DNA of 64,000 bases, from contig OX457063.1 of assembly GCA_949752795.1 (NCBI GenBank), forward strand, positions 67,231,783-67,295,782, read 5' to 3'. Below the pieces are notes generated by a model, which did not search any database, was not told where the DNA came from, and saw only the letters and a list, made by a program, of their open reading frames with translations. The DNA comes from Hyperoodon ampullatus (taxonomy: Eukaryota > Chordata > Mammalia > Artiodactyla > Ziphiidae). Of this stretch, positions 11,980-22,480 are shown piece by piece (the stretch's first letter is position 1; the number at the start of each line of letters is the position of its first letter). Position numbers and translations under genes: made by a program.

Positions 11980-12979
11980 AGTTGTTGAGTACCTACTATG
12001 TGTCAGGCCTCCTGCTGGGTGTGAAAAGAGAGGCTAAATGAGATTAATGTCCCTCTTCTTGTGGAGAGTATGCACCATTGGTAGAAAAGGAAAGTATAAG
12101 CATCTGCGCAGATACATACCAGAACACCTTACCCAGGTGTGGCAGGTGGGGCATCTGGGAAGGCTTCCCCAAGGAAGAGCTGCCGATTTGAGACATGAAG
12201 ACTCTGTAACTGCCAAACAAGAGAGGCTGGGGGATGAAATGGCAGTTCTAGGAAGAGAAACCATTCTGTTAAATGTGCTGAGCCTAAGAGGAGTAAGAGT
12301 ATCCAGGAAATGAGAGACATTCAGGGTGGTGAGCATAAGCACAGGGGAGGGGAAAGTGGTGAGTGATGAGGCTAGAAAGGAGGATCCAAAGTGGAAAAGT
12401 GGATCATTCAGGAACTTATTCAACTTTTTAGTGAATTTGGACATTATTCTAAGAGCAATGCAAGGCACTGAAGAGTTTCAGGAAAGAAAATAACTTTTTT
12501 TTTTTTTTTTTTTTTTTTTTGGTATTTTAAGCATTTCACAATGACTGGAATAAAGAGAACAGAACAGTGGTAGGTCAGTTAGTCAGGAAACAGTTACAGC
12601 AGTCGAAGTGAGAGATGATGGAGGCAATGATGGCAATGATAACAGAAAGGAGTAAATGATTTTTAGAAGTATATATCAAATATGTAGAATTGTCTATTTC
12701 TTTGGTGAAGAATAACTGTGGTGGGTTTGAAACCTAAGTATCCAACCCGAGTTCCTGGCTGGCTCACGGGAAGATGACCCAGATAGGGGAGAAAGTTGAT
12801 GAATTCTATTGTGGGAATGTTGCAGTTCAAGTACTGTTGGAAATCCAAGTGGAAATATCCAGAGACTGTTGGATAAAATGATCTCAAATTCAGGAGGTGG
12901 ATATGTGAAAGGTTGTAGAATTGGGAATCATCAGCACATACCCTTGGAAGTAAATGGAGTTATCCTGACACTGTGTGAT
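11980..12979 (+). repeat. Long old mammalian interspersed repeat, part 1 (family unassigned)
   Basis: Several phrases match a long mammalian-wide repeat I remember but cannot name: GTACCTACTATGTGTCAGGC, CATCTGGGAAGGCTTCCCC, TTCTAAGAGCAATGCAAGGC, AGAGATGATGGAGGCAATGA, AAATCCAAGTGGAAATATCC and GGGAATCATCAGCACATACC. The 144-codon minus-strand frame here is incidental. A 26-base T-run (12495-12520) interrupts it. Part 2 follows the insertion at 12987-13382. Confidence 0.65.
12495..12520. repeat. Poly(T) run, 26 bases
   Basis: Homopolymer inside the old repeat. It may be the tail of a minus-strand retro-insertion, but no element body or target-site duplication was identified. Confidence 0.9.
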
Positions 12980-13389
12980 AAAGAGGGAAGACTTTCTGAA
13001 GAGACTTTGGAAAGCCAAACCGTACGTCTGCAGCAATAGGTTGCCCCCAAATAAAGATAAACTCCCATGTGAAAAGGTACCTTCCCTGGACAGGAGGAAA
13101 GAAGACATTCTTATCAGCCCAGAAGTAGCACCAGAGGAATCTGAAAACAAACCTTATTCCATTAGATTCCTCCTATGTATTTACTGTCCCATCATTTACC
13201 TACTTTGGAAGCCTAGAACTGATCTCCTTTGTCCTGTCATTTCTCTACAACTTTATAGTTCTTTGTTGAAGATGCTATAAAAGCTGGAATTCTGAGTGCC
13301 ATTCTGAGTTATTTCTGGTTTAATTTTCCCTAGTGTGATGTGCACCGCACACATTAATAAACTGTTTTTCTTTTTTTAAAAAAAAGAGG
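12980..13389 (+). mobile_element. A-tailed LTR-like retro-insertion
   Basis: About 400 bp interrupt the old repeat. The insert has a TATA-like TATAAAAG at 13276-13283, an AATAAA at 13356-13361 and a short T-rich then A-rich end. It is bounded by a 7-bp direct repeat AAAGAGG at 12980-12986 and 13383-13389. TATA followed about 80 bp later by AATAAA is typical of an LTR U3-R organisation, but termination in A's is not. It could be a retroposed transcript end or a processed pseudogene fragment; the source was not recognised. Confidence 0.5.
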
Positions 13390-13640
13390 CTAAAAAGGAC
13401 AGATCAGAAAAGTGGAAGAAAAATATGAGAAGGTGAAGAGGGTGGGACCATGGAAGCTAAGAGATGGGAGCATTTCAAGGAGAGAGCGTTCAGTGATGCA
13501 GAGAAGTCAAATCACACTACGACTGCAGGCTCAGTTGAAGTAGTGGTAGTAAAAACTCAATGACAGGGGACAAGGTGTAGGAGATGAGGAAACAGCAACG
13601 ATAGGTATAGGCAGCATTTTCAAGAAATTTGGTTGGTAAA
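13390..13640 (+). repeat. Long old mammalian interspersed repeat, part 2
   Basis: Continuation of the repeat at 11980-12979: phrases ACCATGGAAGCTAAGAGATG, GCATTTCAAGGAGAGAGCGT and AGAGAAGTCAAATCACACT correspond to the later part of the same remembered consensus. Confidence 0.55.
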
Positions 13641-15070
13641 AGGAAGGCGAGAAGTAAAACAAGATCCTTACAAAAATAAAATTCCTTATAATATCAGTTA
13701 AACTTAAATATTATTCAGTATTGCACAGTATTATATTTAAAACACAAATGGCTGTAGAGAAAATTTCAAAGGAAATGCCTTTCTCTCTAATTCTTAAAGA
13801 TTTTGAACTTGTGCCAATGCTTAATATTTAAAATTCTTGTTTAGCATATTCCTTTTCAACTTAACCCATTTCTCCTAACTGAAAAAGTCACATTTTTCTT
13901 CTAAGGGCATATTTGGCTCCACAAACTTGTGGCTTTCAGCCATTTTTGTCATCAAAAGCCTTTTAGATTGCTGGTTTACACAGCCAACAAAAAGAGGGTA
14001 CTTCAACTGCTCAACACTAATGAGAGGAAAGGCTTTGATATGCCTTTATACCTTTCCTAATATCTTGTCTCTCTTTCTAATGAGAAGTAATTCAGCTGCC
14101 TTAAAGTCTAAATAATTTAACGTTCTTGGTTTACTGATAAGGAAATAAATGCTTAAAGACTTATTGTGTGTCCCAAACTATGGAATATGAACATGACAGA
14201 ATGGAAACCAGAATCTGGATCTCAAAGATTTGGCTGCATATCTCATCTTTTCCCAGTGAATACGCACCTCTTAATGTTGATGGAGTCCTTTTCTAATCAG
14301 AGAGATAAGTTTTAAAAAGTAAGATAGATTCCCTCTCCTTTCTGATATCAATAATAATTAATGATCACTTGAATTTTACATGAAATGCCAGACTCTTCTG
14401 TAACGACTGCTCATGTTAAGGACCTCTATATGGGATCAAATACAAACTACTTCAGCAGGAGTGCTCTTTAGAATTAATCTTGACAAGAGTTTGTTTTTCT
14501 ACTAAACCAAAGCCATGTTCACACTTCTATTTGATAAGTTAACCAAGAATTTCAATAGAGAACTAAAATAGTACTATGATTGTAAGTCTTGGGCAAGTTT
14601 CCCTAAACATGTTGGACAAAAGCTTTGCCAAATACTGTAGATATTGGAATAATTCTATTCCATGATAAGAAGCCACTATAGACATTAAGTAGGAAATTTG
14701 ATTACTCAAAATCCATCTGTTATTGTGGGGTTTTTTTTTCCAAATAAATTTTTCAGGAGGAAAACTGGCAAAGAAATAGTTGAAAAAAAATACTTGAACC
14801 AAAATGACAGCCTTGGCTATTGCAATGAGGAGATTTGGGGGAAATATATTAATATAAATATAAATACACACACATAGAACTTTTATTTGCAAAAAACAGT
14901 GATATTCTGAAACTACTATGAGGATCCCCTTTAAAAAAACTCAAAAAAAAAAAAAAAGACTGTTTTCTGTATGTCTCCTTCAAAAGAACTGGTTCCAAAT
15001 TTCTCACACACCTTTGATTGACCCCACAAGTGATACTTCTATAAAATCAGCAATGACTTTCTATTGCTGA
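13641..15070. other. Unique AT-rich sequence
   Basis: No gene or repeat recognised, apart from a possible MIR scrap near 14110-14165 and an A-rich run at about 14943-14957. Confidence 0.4.
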
Positions 15071-15071
15071 T

Positions 15072-15301
15072 AAAAGCAATATAGGGCTTCCCTGGTGGCG
15101 CAGTGGTTGAGAGTACGCCTGCCAATGCAGGGGACACGGGTTCGTGTCCTGGTCTGGGAAAGATCCCACATGCCGCGGAGCGGCTGGGCCCGTGAGCCAT
15201 GGCTGCTGAGCCTGCACGTCTGGAGCCTGTGCTCCACAACAGGAGAGGCCACAGCAGTGAGAGGCCCGTGTACCGCAAAAAAAAAAAAAAAAAGCAATAT
15301 A
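15072..15301 (+). mobile_element. CHR-1 SINE with 12-bp TSD
   Basis: Full-length plus-strand copy (body about 15084-15289): A box in GGTGGCGCAGTGG, B box in GGGTTCGTGTCC, GC-rich tail and a poly(A) run. Target-site duplication AAAAGCAATATA lies at 15072-15083 and 15290-15301, overlapping the A-tail. Confidence 0.96.
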
Positions 15302-15339
15302 AACTTTGATGTGTTTTACTTGCTATCTCTCCATTTTAA

Positions 15340-15408
15340 TTTTACTATGGCCATCATTATCATCATCACTGACATCATTACATAAAATCACAGTTTGCCG
15401 TGTTCTAT
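15340..15408 (+). repeat. 69-bp duplicated segment, copy B
   Basis: Matches copy A at 11681-11749 with two mismatches (C for T in the CATCATCA run; T for G in GCCGTG). It begins about 40 bp beyond the CHR-1 SINE at 15072-15301. Confidence 0.9.
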
Positions 15409-16120
15409 TTCAACTGCATATAACTTTTCTTATCAAATCTTTCTATTAAATATTATTTTCTCATCAACAAAAAGTATACAGAGAAAAATAATATTCGTAT
15501 GAACAGACTAACAGAAAAAATGATATTCATATGAATAAACTCACAAATATAACATTAAAATACTGTAGGGAAAATGAAGTAATTTTCTAATCAAAATATT
15601 AAATTAAAATGACAAAAGTTTATAGTTCAGTCACATAAAAATGCCAAAGACATAAGACTCATTTTGGATGGCTAATCATGATTGAATCTGTACTGTTTAA
15701 CTTGAAGTCTATTAGACAAACCTGGAAATGGAGAGGAACTGAGAGTGTGCTTGTTTGTTTTGTATTGTTTTCTTGGTTTGGTATAAAATAGAATACTAAA
15801 CTAAAGGTGATATGTATCCACTGATGTATTTCCTAAAGAGTTGAATGTGGACAACAAGAATTTCTCTTTGTTTTACTTTGTTTTAGAATAAGAACAGAGC
15901 AGTCTTAGAAACATATGCTCTGAGAATCGAAGAAATAATACTAAACCATTTCACAGAAGCTGCTGATAACATTTAAATATGAGTGAAAATGTCCTATTAA
16001 AAGAGTTCTATTATATCTTTGTTCACTCTTATAAAATATTGGCTTATGTTGTACACAGGTTTACAATGTTCAAAGTGCCTTCAGTTGCTGCATCTCTTTT
16101 ATTTTCATAAGCTTCTTGTG
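15409..16120. other. Unique AT-rich sequence with a 32-bp imperfect tandem repeat
   Basis: An imperfect tandem pair of about 32 bp occupies 15479-15543 (units contain ATATTCGTATGAACAGACTA and ATATTCATATGAATAAACTC). Nothing else was recognised. Confidence 0.45.
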
Positions 16121-16124
16121 CGGT

Positions 16125-16225
16125 ACTCAGTATATATAAGGAACTTGAGCAGATTCAGATTTTGGTATCTATGAGGGGTCCTGGAACCAGTCTCCAAGGA
16201 TACCTGTGGATGACTATAACTATGG
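16125..16225 (+). mobile_element. Tigger/MER2-type DNA transposon end
   Basis: GAACTTGAGCAGATTCAGATTTTGGTATCTATGAGG then GTCCTGGAACCAGTCTCCAAGGATACC and GGATGACTATAACT match the terminal part of pogo-like Tigger/MER2 elements, which end GGATACCGAGGGACGACTG. Only about 100 bp remains. Confidence 0.65.
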
Positions 16226-16493
16226 ATAAGGGAAACCATGTAAATTGGAAGACTTCTATTTCTGGTAATAATAGAGTAGGTAATTCAACCAGCACTCCTG
16301 CTAAAGACTATTTGCAAAGCTGAACAACATATTTTTTAAATCTCTTTGATAACACTGGGCATTAACAAAATAGAAAAGAATTACTGGGATAAGATCTGGC
16401 AGAAAACTGATGCCCATGGAAGTGAAACCAGAATTTGGGGGTTGTTTTTCTCCTAAGCACACTTGCTGATTTAGTGGGAGTAGATGAGAGCCT

Positions 16494-16946
16494 AAAAGAC
16501 TTACTGGTCCATTTGTGACAACGTGGATGGACCTTGAGGATGTTAAGCTAAATGAAATAAGTCAGAGAATGACAAATACCGTATGATATCACTTACATTT
16601 GAATCTAAAAAAACCAAGCTCAGTAGAAACAGAGACTAGAATGGTGGTTACCAGGGACTGGGAAATGGGGGAATAGAGGAGATGTTCACCAGGGGTATAA
16701 ACTTCCAGTTATAAGATGAATAAGTTCTAAGGATCTGGTGTACAGGATTGTGATTATAATTAATAAATACTGTGTTACATACTTGAAAATTGCTAAGTAG
16801 ATCTTGAATGTTCTCACCACAAAAAAGAAATGGTGACTATGTGACTGGATGGAGGTGGTAGCTAATGCTATGTTGGTAATCATTGTATGTCTTAAACATA
16901 CACAGTATGTCAACTATCTGTTAAAGCTGGGGGAAAAAAAGACTTA
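16494..16946 (+). mobile_element. L1 3' end with 10-bp TSD, nested
   Basis: Typical L1 terminal sequence, including GGATGGACCTTGAGGATGTTA, GTCAGAGAATGACAAATACC, GTATGATATCACTTACA and GTGGTTACCAGGGACTGGG. The duplication AAAAGACTTA flanks it at 16494-16503 and 16937-16946, so it was inserted into the older element around it. Confidence 0.8.
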
Positions 16947-17594
16947 ATGGTGCTTTTGAATGTCTCACTAGCTACTGAGATAGGAATTAGAATTCTCACA
17001 TGTGGGAGCCTTGATGAAAGCCTTTTGCATATAGATGGAACCATGATTGGTGAGACTCTAGGAATAATGATAAACTGCAAGTAGACAGATTGCACTGAGG
17101 ACCACAGTACAGTACTGAATCACATCAAAGCCTGAAATTTGATTGATGGAATCAGAGAGACCTAGCAAGATGTAATATATCACTCAGGCCTCAAATTATT
17201 TCTACAAACAATTTTTACTAGTAAAATGAATAGCAACAAATCAAAGTAACCAGGTATAAAAGGAGACAAGTCAACATGAGTAGACACCAATAGAAACAAC
17301 AAACAGAAGCAGAACTACAGGGGCTTCAGATAATGAAGCCATCAGATACAGACTCTAAAACAATTATTCTTACTGTATTAAGAAATATAAAAGGCAAATT
17401 AAAATTTCAACAGAGATTGGAAACTATAAAAGAAAACCTGATTATAATTGTAACACTGAAAAATATAATAACGAAAAAGGTCTAAATAAACGGGGTTAAT
17501 AATAGATTACACTCAGCTGTAGAATTAGTGAACTGGAAATTAAAGAGAAAAAAATCTAGAATGAAGCATATGGTGGTAAAAGGCTGGAAAACAG

Positions 17595-17805
17595 AATACA
17601 AGATCCCCCTGGTATCTGAAAGTAGAGCATTCCTACTAAAACTTTCATATGCCAAAAATGGTGTAAAGTGAAGAAGCAATTAACTTTTTTTGTAAAATCG
17701 AAAATCCTCTTCAGGTTCCTTTTGGTTAACGAAAACAGGTACTAATGTAGAACTTTCCTAAAAGCAAAGTGGTGAAAAGCAAACTTTTGAAAAGCAGTGA
17801 TACCT
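17595..17805. mobile_element. Unassigned short insert, possible MITE
   Basis: About 200 bp lie inside the HAL1-like element: CCTGGTATCTGAAAGTAGAGC, GGTGTAAAGTGAAGAAGC, TTCAGGTTCCTTTTGGTTAACG and AAAAGCAGTGATACCTGTA. I remember related interspersed copies in mammals but cannot place the family. No clear terminal inverted repeat was found. Orientation unknown. Confidence 0.4.
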
Positions 17806-18169
17806 GTAGTGAGTATGAGACATAGAGATATAGTGAGAGGATGTAATATATGTGTATTAAAGTCCCACAAGAGAGAAGAGAGAAAATAGGATAGAAGCAA
17901 CAATTCAAGAAGTAATGAATATTAACTTCCCAAAATTGATGGGATACATTAAGAAAGCTGTTAAACTTCAAAGCAAGATAAACTTTTAAGAAATCTACAT
18001 CTACAGATCAAAACAAAGCTGCTAAAAACCAAAAGCAGTGATAAAGCCTTAAAAGTAGCAAAACCAAACAAAAACTTTTAAAGAGGGAAAATTGGATTGA
18101 CAGCTGATCACTTAATAGAAATTCTATAAATGTGAAGAACATGGAATAAAATCTATTTTTTAGCCATTT

Positions 18170-19945
18170 AAGAACTTATTTATTTATTTACTTATTTATT
18201 TGTTTTTAATTGAGGTATAATTAGCATACAGCATTATATAAATTTCAGGTGTCCAACATAATGATTTGATATTTGTGTACACTGGGAAATGATCACCACA
18301 GTAAGTCTAGTTACCATCAGTCACCATAGAAAGTTACAATTTTTTTTCTTTCGATAAGAATTTTTAAGATATACTCTCTTGGCTACTTTCAAATATACAC
18401 TACAATATTATTAAATATAGTCACCACACTATACATTACACCCCCGAAGCTGCGTGAAGCTCTGTGTTCTACACATGAGTAGGAGAGGCTGCCATTCTAC
18501 TATGGGATAAAACTTGTCTGCCATACAGAAAATGTATGTGTGTCTTACAAACTACATGAATGAACTTTTACAGAGACTGTAAAATTATAAAAGTTCATTT
18601 TATAATTGGAAGTTTGCACCACATAACCCCCTTCACCCATTTTGATCAACCTTCAACTCCCCTCCCCTCCGGCAACCACCATTCTGTTCTCTATAAGTTT
18701 TGTTTTGTTTGATTGTTTCGTCTGCTCATTTGTTTTGTTTTTTAGATTCCACATATAAGTGAAATCGTACAATATTTGTCTTTCTCTGTCTGACTTATTT
18801 CACTTAGCATAATACCTCCAAGGTCCATTCATGTTGTCTTAAATGGCAAGGTTTCATTCATTTTTATGGCTGAGTAGTATTTGACTGTACATTTACTGCC
18901 CCTTCTTTATCCATTTATCCGTCAGTGGATACTTAGGTTGTTTCCATATATTGGCCATTGTAAATAATGCTGCAATGAACTATGTGCACCTATCTTTTCA
19001 AATTAGTGTTTTCGTTTTCTCTGGTTAAATACCCAGAAGTGGAATTGCTGGATCATATGGTAGTTCTATTGTTAGTTTTTTTAAGAACCTCCATACTGTT
19101 TTCCATAGTGGCTGTACCAATTTACATTCCCCCCAACAGTGCACAAGGGTTACCTTTTCTCCAAACCCTCTCCAGCATTTGTTATTTGTAGACTTTTTGA
19201 TGATAGCAGTTCTGGCAGGTGTGAGATGATATCTCATGATCATTTTGATTTACATTTCTCTGATGATTAGTGATGTTGAGCATCTTTTCATATGCATGTT
19301 GTCCATCTGTATGTCTTCTTTGGAAAAATGTCTATTCAGGTCTTCTTCCCATTTTTTAATCAGGTTTTTTTTTTTAATATTGAGTTGTGTGAACTATTTA
19401 TAAATTTTGAATATTAACCCCTTTTCAGACATATCACTTGCAAGTATTTCTCCTATTCAGTAGGTTGTCTTTTCCTTTTGTTGATGGTTTCCTTTGTTCT
19501 GCAAAAACTTTTATGTTTAATTAGGTCCTGTTTGTTTATTTTTGCTTTTGTTTCCTTTGCTGTAGTAGACTGATCCACTATGATTTATGTCAAAGAGCAT
19601 ACTGCCTGTGTTTTCTTCTAGGAGTTTTATGGTTTCAGGTTTTACATTTAAATCTTTAATCTACTTTGAGTTTATTTTTGTATATGACGTGAGAAAGTAG
19701 CCCAGTTTGATTCTTTTGCATGGAGCTGTCCAATTTTCCTAGCACCATTTATCAAAGAGACTGTCTTTTCTCCACTGTAATTACTTCCCTCCTTTGTAGT
19801 AGATTAATTGACTATTAAGTGTGGGTGTATTTCTTGACTCTCTATTCTGTTCTATTGATTTTTGTGTCTGTTTTTGTACCAACACCATACTGTTTTGATT
19901 ACTGTAACTTTTTAGAATAGTTTGAAAAGCTGATATTTTTCTTGA
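18170..19945 (-). mobile_element. 5'-truncated L1, about 1.8 kb
   Basis: Minus-strand L1 carrying the 3' UTR (18170-18900) and the end of ORF2. Frame 19025-19243 encodes the ORF2 C-terminal signature ([14 protein letters not shown] ... [13 protein letters not shown]). Stops and frameshifts make it non-functional. The 3' UTR carries about 145 bp (18448-18592) that is absent from the related L1 at 43.5 kb. Confidence 0.85.
18560..18598. repeat. Nested inverted repeat
   Basis: ATGAACTTTTA (18560-18570) pairs perfectly with TAAAAGTTCAT (18588-18598). Inside it TTTTACAG (18566-18573) pairs with CTGTAAAA (18577-18584) around a 3-base loop. The two pairings partly compete. It lies at the end of the extra block in the L1 3' UTR. 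Confidence 0.85.
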
Positions 19946-20440
19946 TAGGTCTCACTTGTTGAGGGTGTGCCAAGCCCTATCAGTGTTCCAAAGGGAGGGA
20001 TCTCAGTCTGCACCAAGTTTCAAACAAATTGAAAATCAGGCCTCAGGCAGCAGCTTTTAATATATGCAAATATATACAGTCTTATCAGACCACAATCATA
20101 ATCCCTGCTGGCTTCCAGACAAGATGATCTCAAGGTATCCTCTGGGCAACTGTTGTAAAAATCAGGGCTCCAAATGAATGTATAAGCTCCTTTCTGGGAG
20201 GTACCAAAGAGCTCTTCTTTTGGCCATTAGTAATGAGGCTGAAGGAGAGCACAAAGATGGTGATCCCCAGCCTACATTCCCTGAGAGCATTTCTGTAGCC
20301 ACTAGATATATGGCAAGCCTGAAGCCTGCCCCTCAGGCTGAAGCTCCAGGATAAGTAAGTAGGCATGTTTTACAGAAAGGCTGGGGGTGTGTTTCAGTCT
20401 TCTGTCTGCACAGTGCCCTAGGAGTGGTAGCCCACCAGAA
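19946..20440. other. Unique sequence
   Basis: No recognised repeat or exon. Short frames here show no domain. Confidence 0.35.
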
Positions 20441-20650
20441 AAATCAGGACAATGGTAACTACTCTGGGTTAGGGAGAAGAGGATAAGAATTGGGTAGTGT
20501 TTGGGAGAAAAGTTTCTATTCTTAATGTGGGAAGAGATTATACAGTTTACTTTGTGATAACTTAGTAAGCTGTATGTATTTGTTTGGGGTAATTTTCAGT
20601 ATGTATTTTATATTTCACAATATAAAATGTTCACAACATAAAGCAACAAC
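20440..20650 (+). repeat. Old L1 3' end (weak)
   Basis: The order AATGGTAACTACTCTGGG, TTTACTTTGTGATAACTTAGTAAGCTGTATG, TCAGTATGTATTTTATATTTCACAATATAAAA resembles the terminus of old L1M families, which end with 'AAGCTGTACA ... GTATGTTATACTTCAATAAAA'. Confidence 0.45.
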
Positions 20651-21780
20651 AAAAACCTGGGGACTGGCTGAATGGCCATAACAAAATAGAACGTGTTAGT
20701 GGATCGATATCCACTTAGAGGTGTCTGGCTCTGTTCTCAGTTCTTTATCCGAAACTGCCAGTGTTTTGGTTCAAAATTTATCTAATATTGAAGGAGCCAT
20801 GATTAAGACATTTTCAGAAGCGTAAAACGGAGATGGATGACAGAATCGAGATTCAAAATAGTCTTGACAGACGTGTAATTCTAGCCCTAAACCAACAAGA
20901 GGAAATGTTTCAGGGATAATGGAGGTGTAGCACACCAAACATTGGCTGCCAGGGTTAGGCAGAGAAGGCTTCAGGGCTCCTGCTGCCAAGAGGTGTTTCA
21001 GGAGGTGCCAAAGAAAATGTCAGACATGACTCCATGGGTTGATCTGGCTTTGGGACTCTGATGAACAAGCGGCTCTTGCATTCAGAGGGAATTTAAAATG
21101 CTCCCTCAATCGCAGGAACACATAGAACAGTTAACCCTCAGAGAGGGTCAGCAAAAACACACAAAGCACGCACACAGAGCCTTCAGAACTGAAAACCAAA
21201 GAGCAGCAGCAGCAGGGGCAGCCCACAGCTCCTCCTATCACCTGGCAAAACAGGCAACCAGAGTCTGGGAGGAGTACAAGTCTGGGTACAGCAAAAGGGT
21301 TCTTTAAGCAAAATAACGGCTCCCTGAGAACAGTAATGTATTCTGAATCAATCATGGTCCAGACCCCTCATTATAGTCATCAGGGGAAAAAGAAAAGGGA
21401 ATTCAGAGGAACCAGAATAGAGATGGTTACCTCTACCAGCCTGGCAATCTTGATGAGAGAATATAAGACTATAATAAAATGTTTATAGTTCTTGCCACAC
21501 AGTCACAGTCCCATCATTCTTGTCAAATGCTCTGGCTATTCCCATAAAGTTTTGACTTAAAGAGCCCTTCTAGGTGTTGTTAAACACAGATACCAGAACC
21601 TACCTGACTCACTCAGGAGAGATTCTGGCCCTCCATGTGAGCAAGATGACAGACTCCCTCAAGAGTTCTGTCAACAGCCCTCAATCCTTTCTGACTCAAG
21701 TTCGAGGTGTTCATAAATCAGTTACACCAGCACAGCATAGCTGAGAACTAGCCTAAGACATAATTGCTGCTTTGTCTGAA
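20651..21780. other. Unique sequence
   Basis: No recognised feature over about 1.1 kb; moderate GC compared with neighbours. Confidence 0.4.
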
Positions 21781-21782
21781 TC

Positions 21783-21885
21783 CTGACTCTGGCAAGGCAG
21801 GGACTGTGTCTGTCTTGATCCCTTCTTAATGCCCAGGGCCAAACCCCAAGTAATACTCAAATATTACTGATGAAGGATAGAAGAA
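21783..21885 (+). repeat. L2 LINE 3' end
   Basis: GGCAAGGCAGGGACTGTGTCTGTCTTGATCCC, then AATGCCCAGGGCCAAACCCC and TACTCAAATATTACTGATG follow the L2 terminal consensus (GGGACTGTGTCTT...AGCACCTAG...CTCAATAAATG). Confidence 0.6.
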
Positions 21886-22270
21886 ATGCTGGCAGGCAGA
21901 CAGGCAGAAAGGAAGGAAAGGAAAGTCAGGTAAAAAGTCCTGGGTTTTATGACTGGCTATACTGTCAGTATCAGACAACAGCACAACTTGACTCAAGCAA
22001 ACATATTGTTAGACTGCAACAAGAGAAGCCCAGAATCTAAACAAAGGGAGGGAACAGTTCAATTCCACTCTAGTGAGACCACATCTGAGCTTGGAGTTCA
22101 ACACTCGGTTGCCACATTTAAAAAGCACATTATGAAAGTTAAGTTCAAGGGTAGTGATCTAAGTGATGAGACGTGCAAACCAAGGCCCAAGAACAGTTGA
22201 AGAAACCAGAGCTATGTGACTTAGAAAGGACAGGACACAGATGACCATGTCCCAGTATTAGAAGGGAAGG
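21886..22270. other. Unique sequence
   Basis: Contains a short GGAAGGAAAGGAAAG purine run near 21911. Otherwise nothing recognisable. Confidence 0.35.
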
Positions 22271-22274
22271 GCTG

Positions 22275-22480
22275 TCATATAGAAGATGTAGGCATATTTC
22301 TCAAATCTAACTGTGCGTCCACATCACCTGTTAAAGTACAAGAATACCTAACCCTCAGCCTGTTCAGACTGACTGAATCAGAACCTCCCATGATGCTGCA
22401 TGGACATCTGTTTTGCACAAATCTCCTTAGGTCACTCTGGTGTTCACCACAAAGCTGAAGTTAAGAACCACCAGTGTAGA
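22275..22480 (+). mobile_element. MER5-type hAT DNA transposon remnant
   Basis: TGTGCGTCCACATCACCTG, then CTGAATCAGAACCTCC and a terminal GTTAAGAACCACCAGTG fit the non-autonomous MER5/MER58 layout (CATCACCTGGGG...GAATCAGAATCTC...TTGAGAACCACTG). Confidence 0.6.

Larger units (their letters stand above)
16240..18165 (+). mobile_element. Degenerate L1 ORF1-type element (HAL1-like)
   Basis: The segments 16240-16503, 16947-17594 and about 17805-18165 read as decayed L1 ORF1-region sequence. Examples are GGCTTCAGATAATGAAGCCATCAGATACAGAC, AAGAGAGAAAATAGGATAGAAGC and AACTTCCCAAAATTGATGG, ending with ATTGACAGCTGATCACTTAATAG. A younger L1 3' end (16504-16936) and an unassigned insert (about 17595-17804) interrupt it. 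No open frame survives. HAL1 versus a plain L1M 5' part cannot be separated by eye. Confidence 0.55.

Noticed and set aside
12034..12468. 144-codon minus-strand frame
   Set aside because: It lies wholly in a long old interspersed repeat.
15084..15160. tRNA-like sequences with A and B boxes at the head of SINEs
   Set aside because: The heads lack a folded tRNA with an acceptor stem and anticodon in context, and they continue into SINE bodies with poly(A). They are not tRNA genes.
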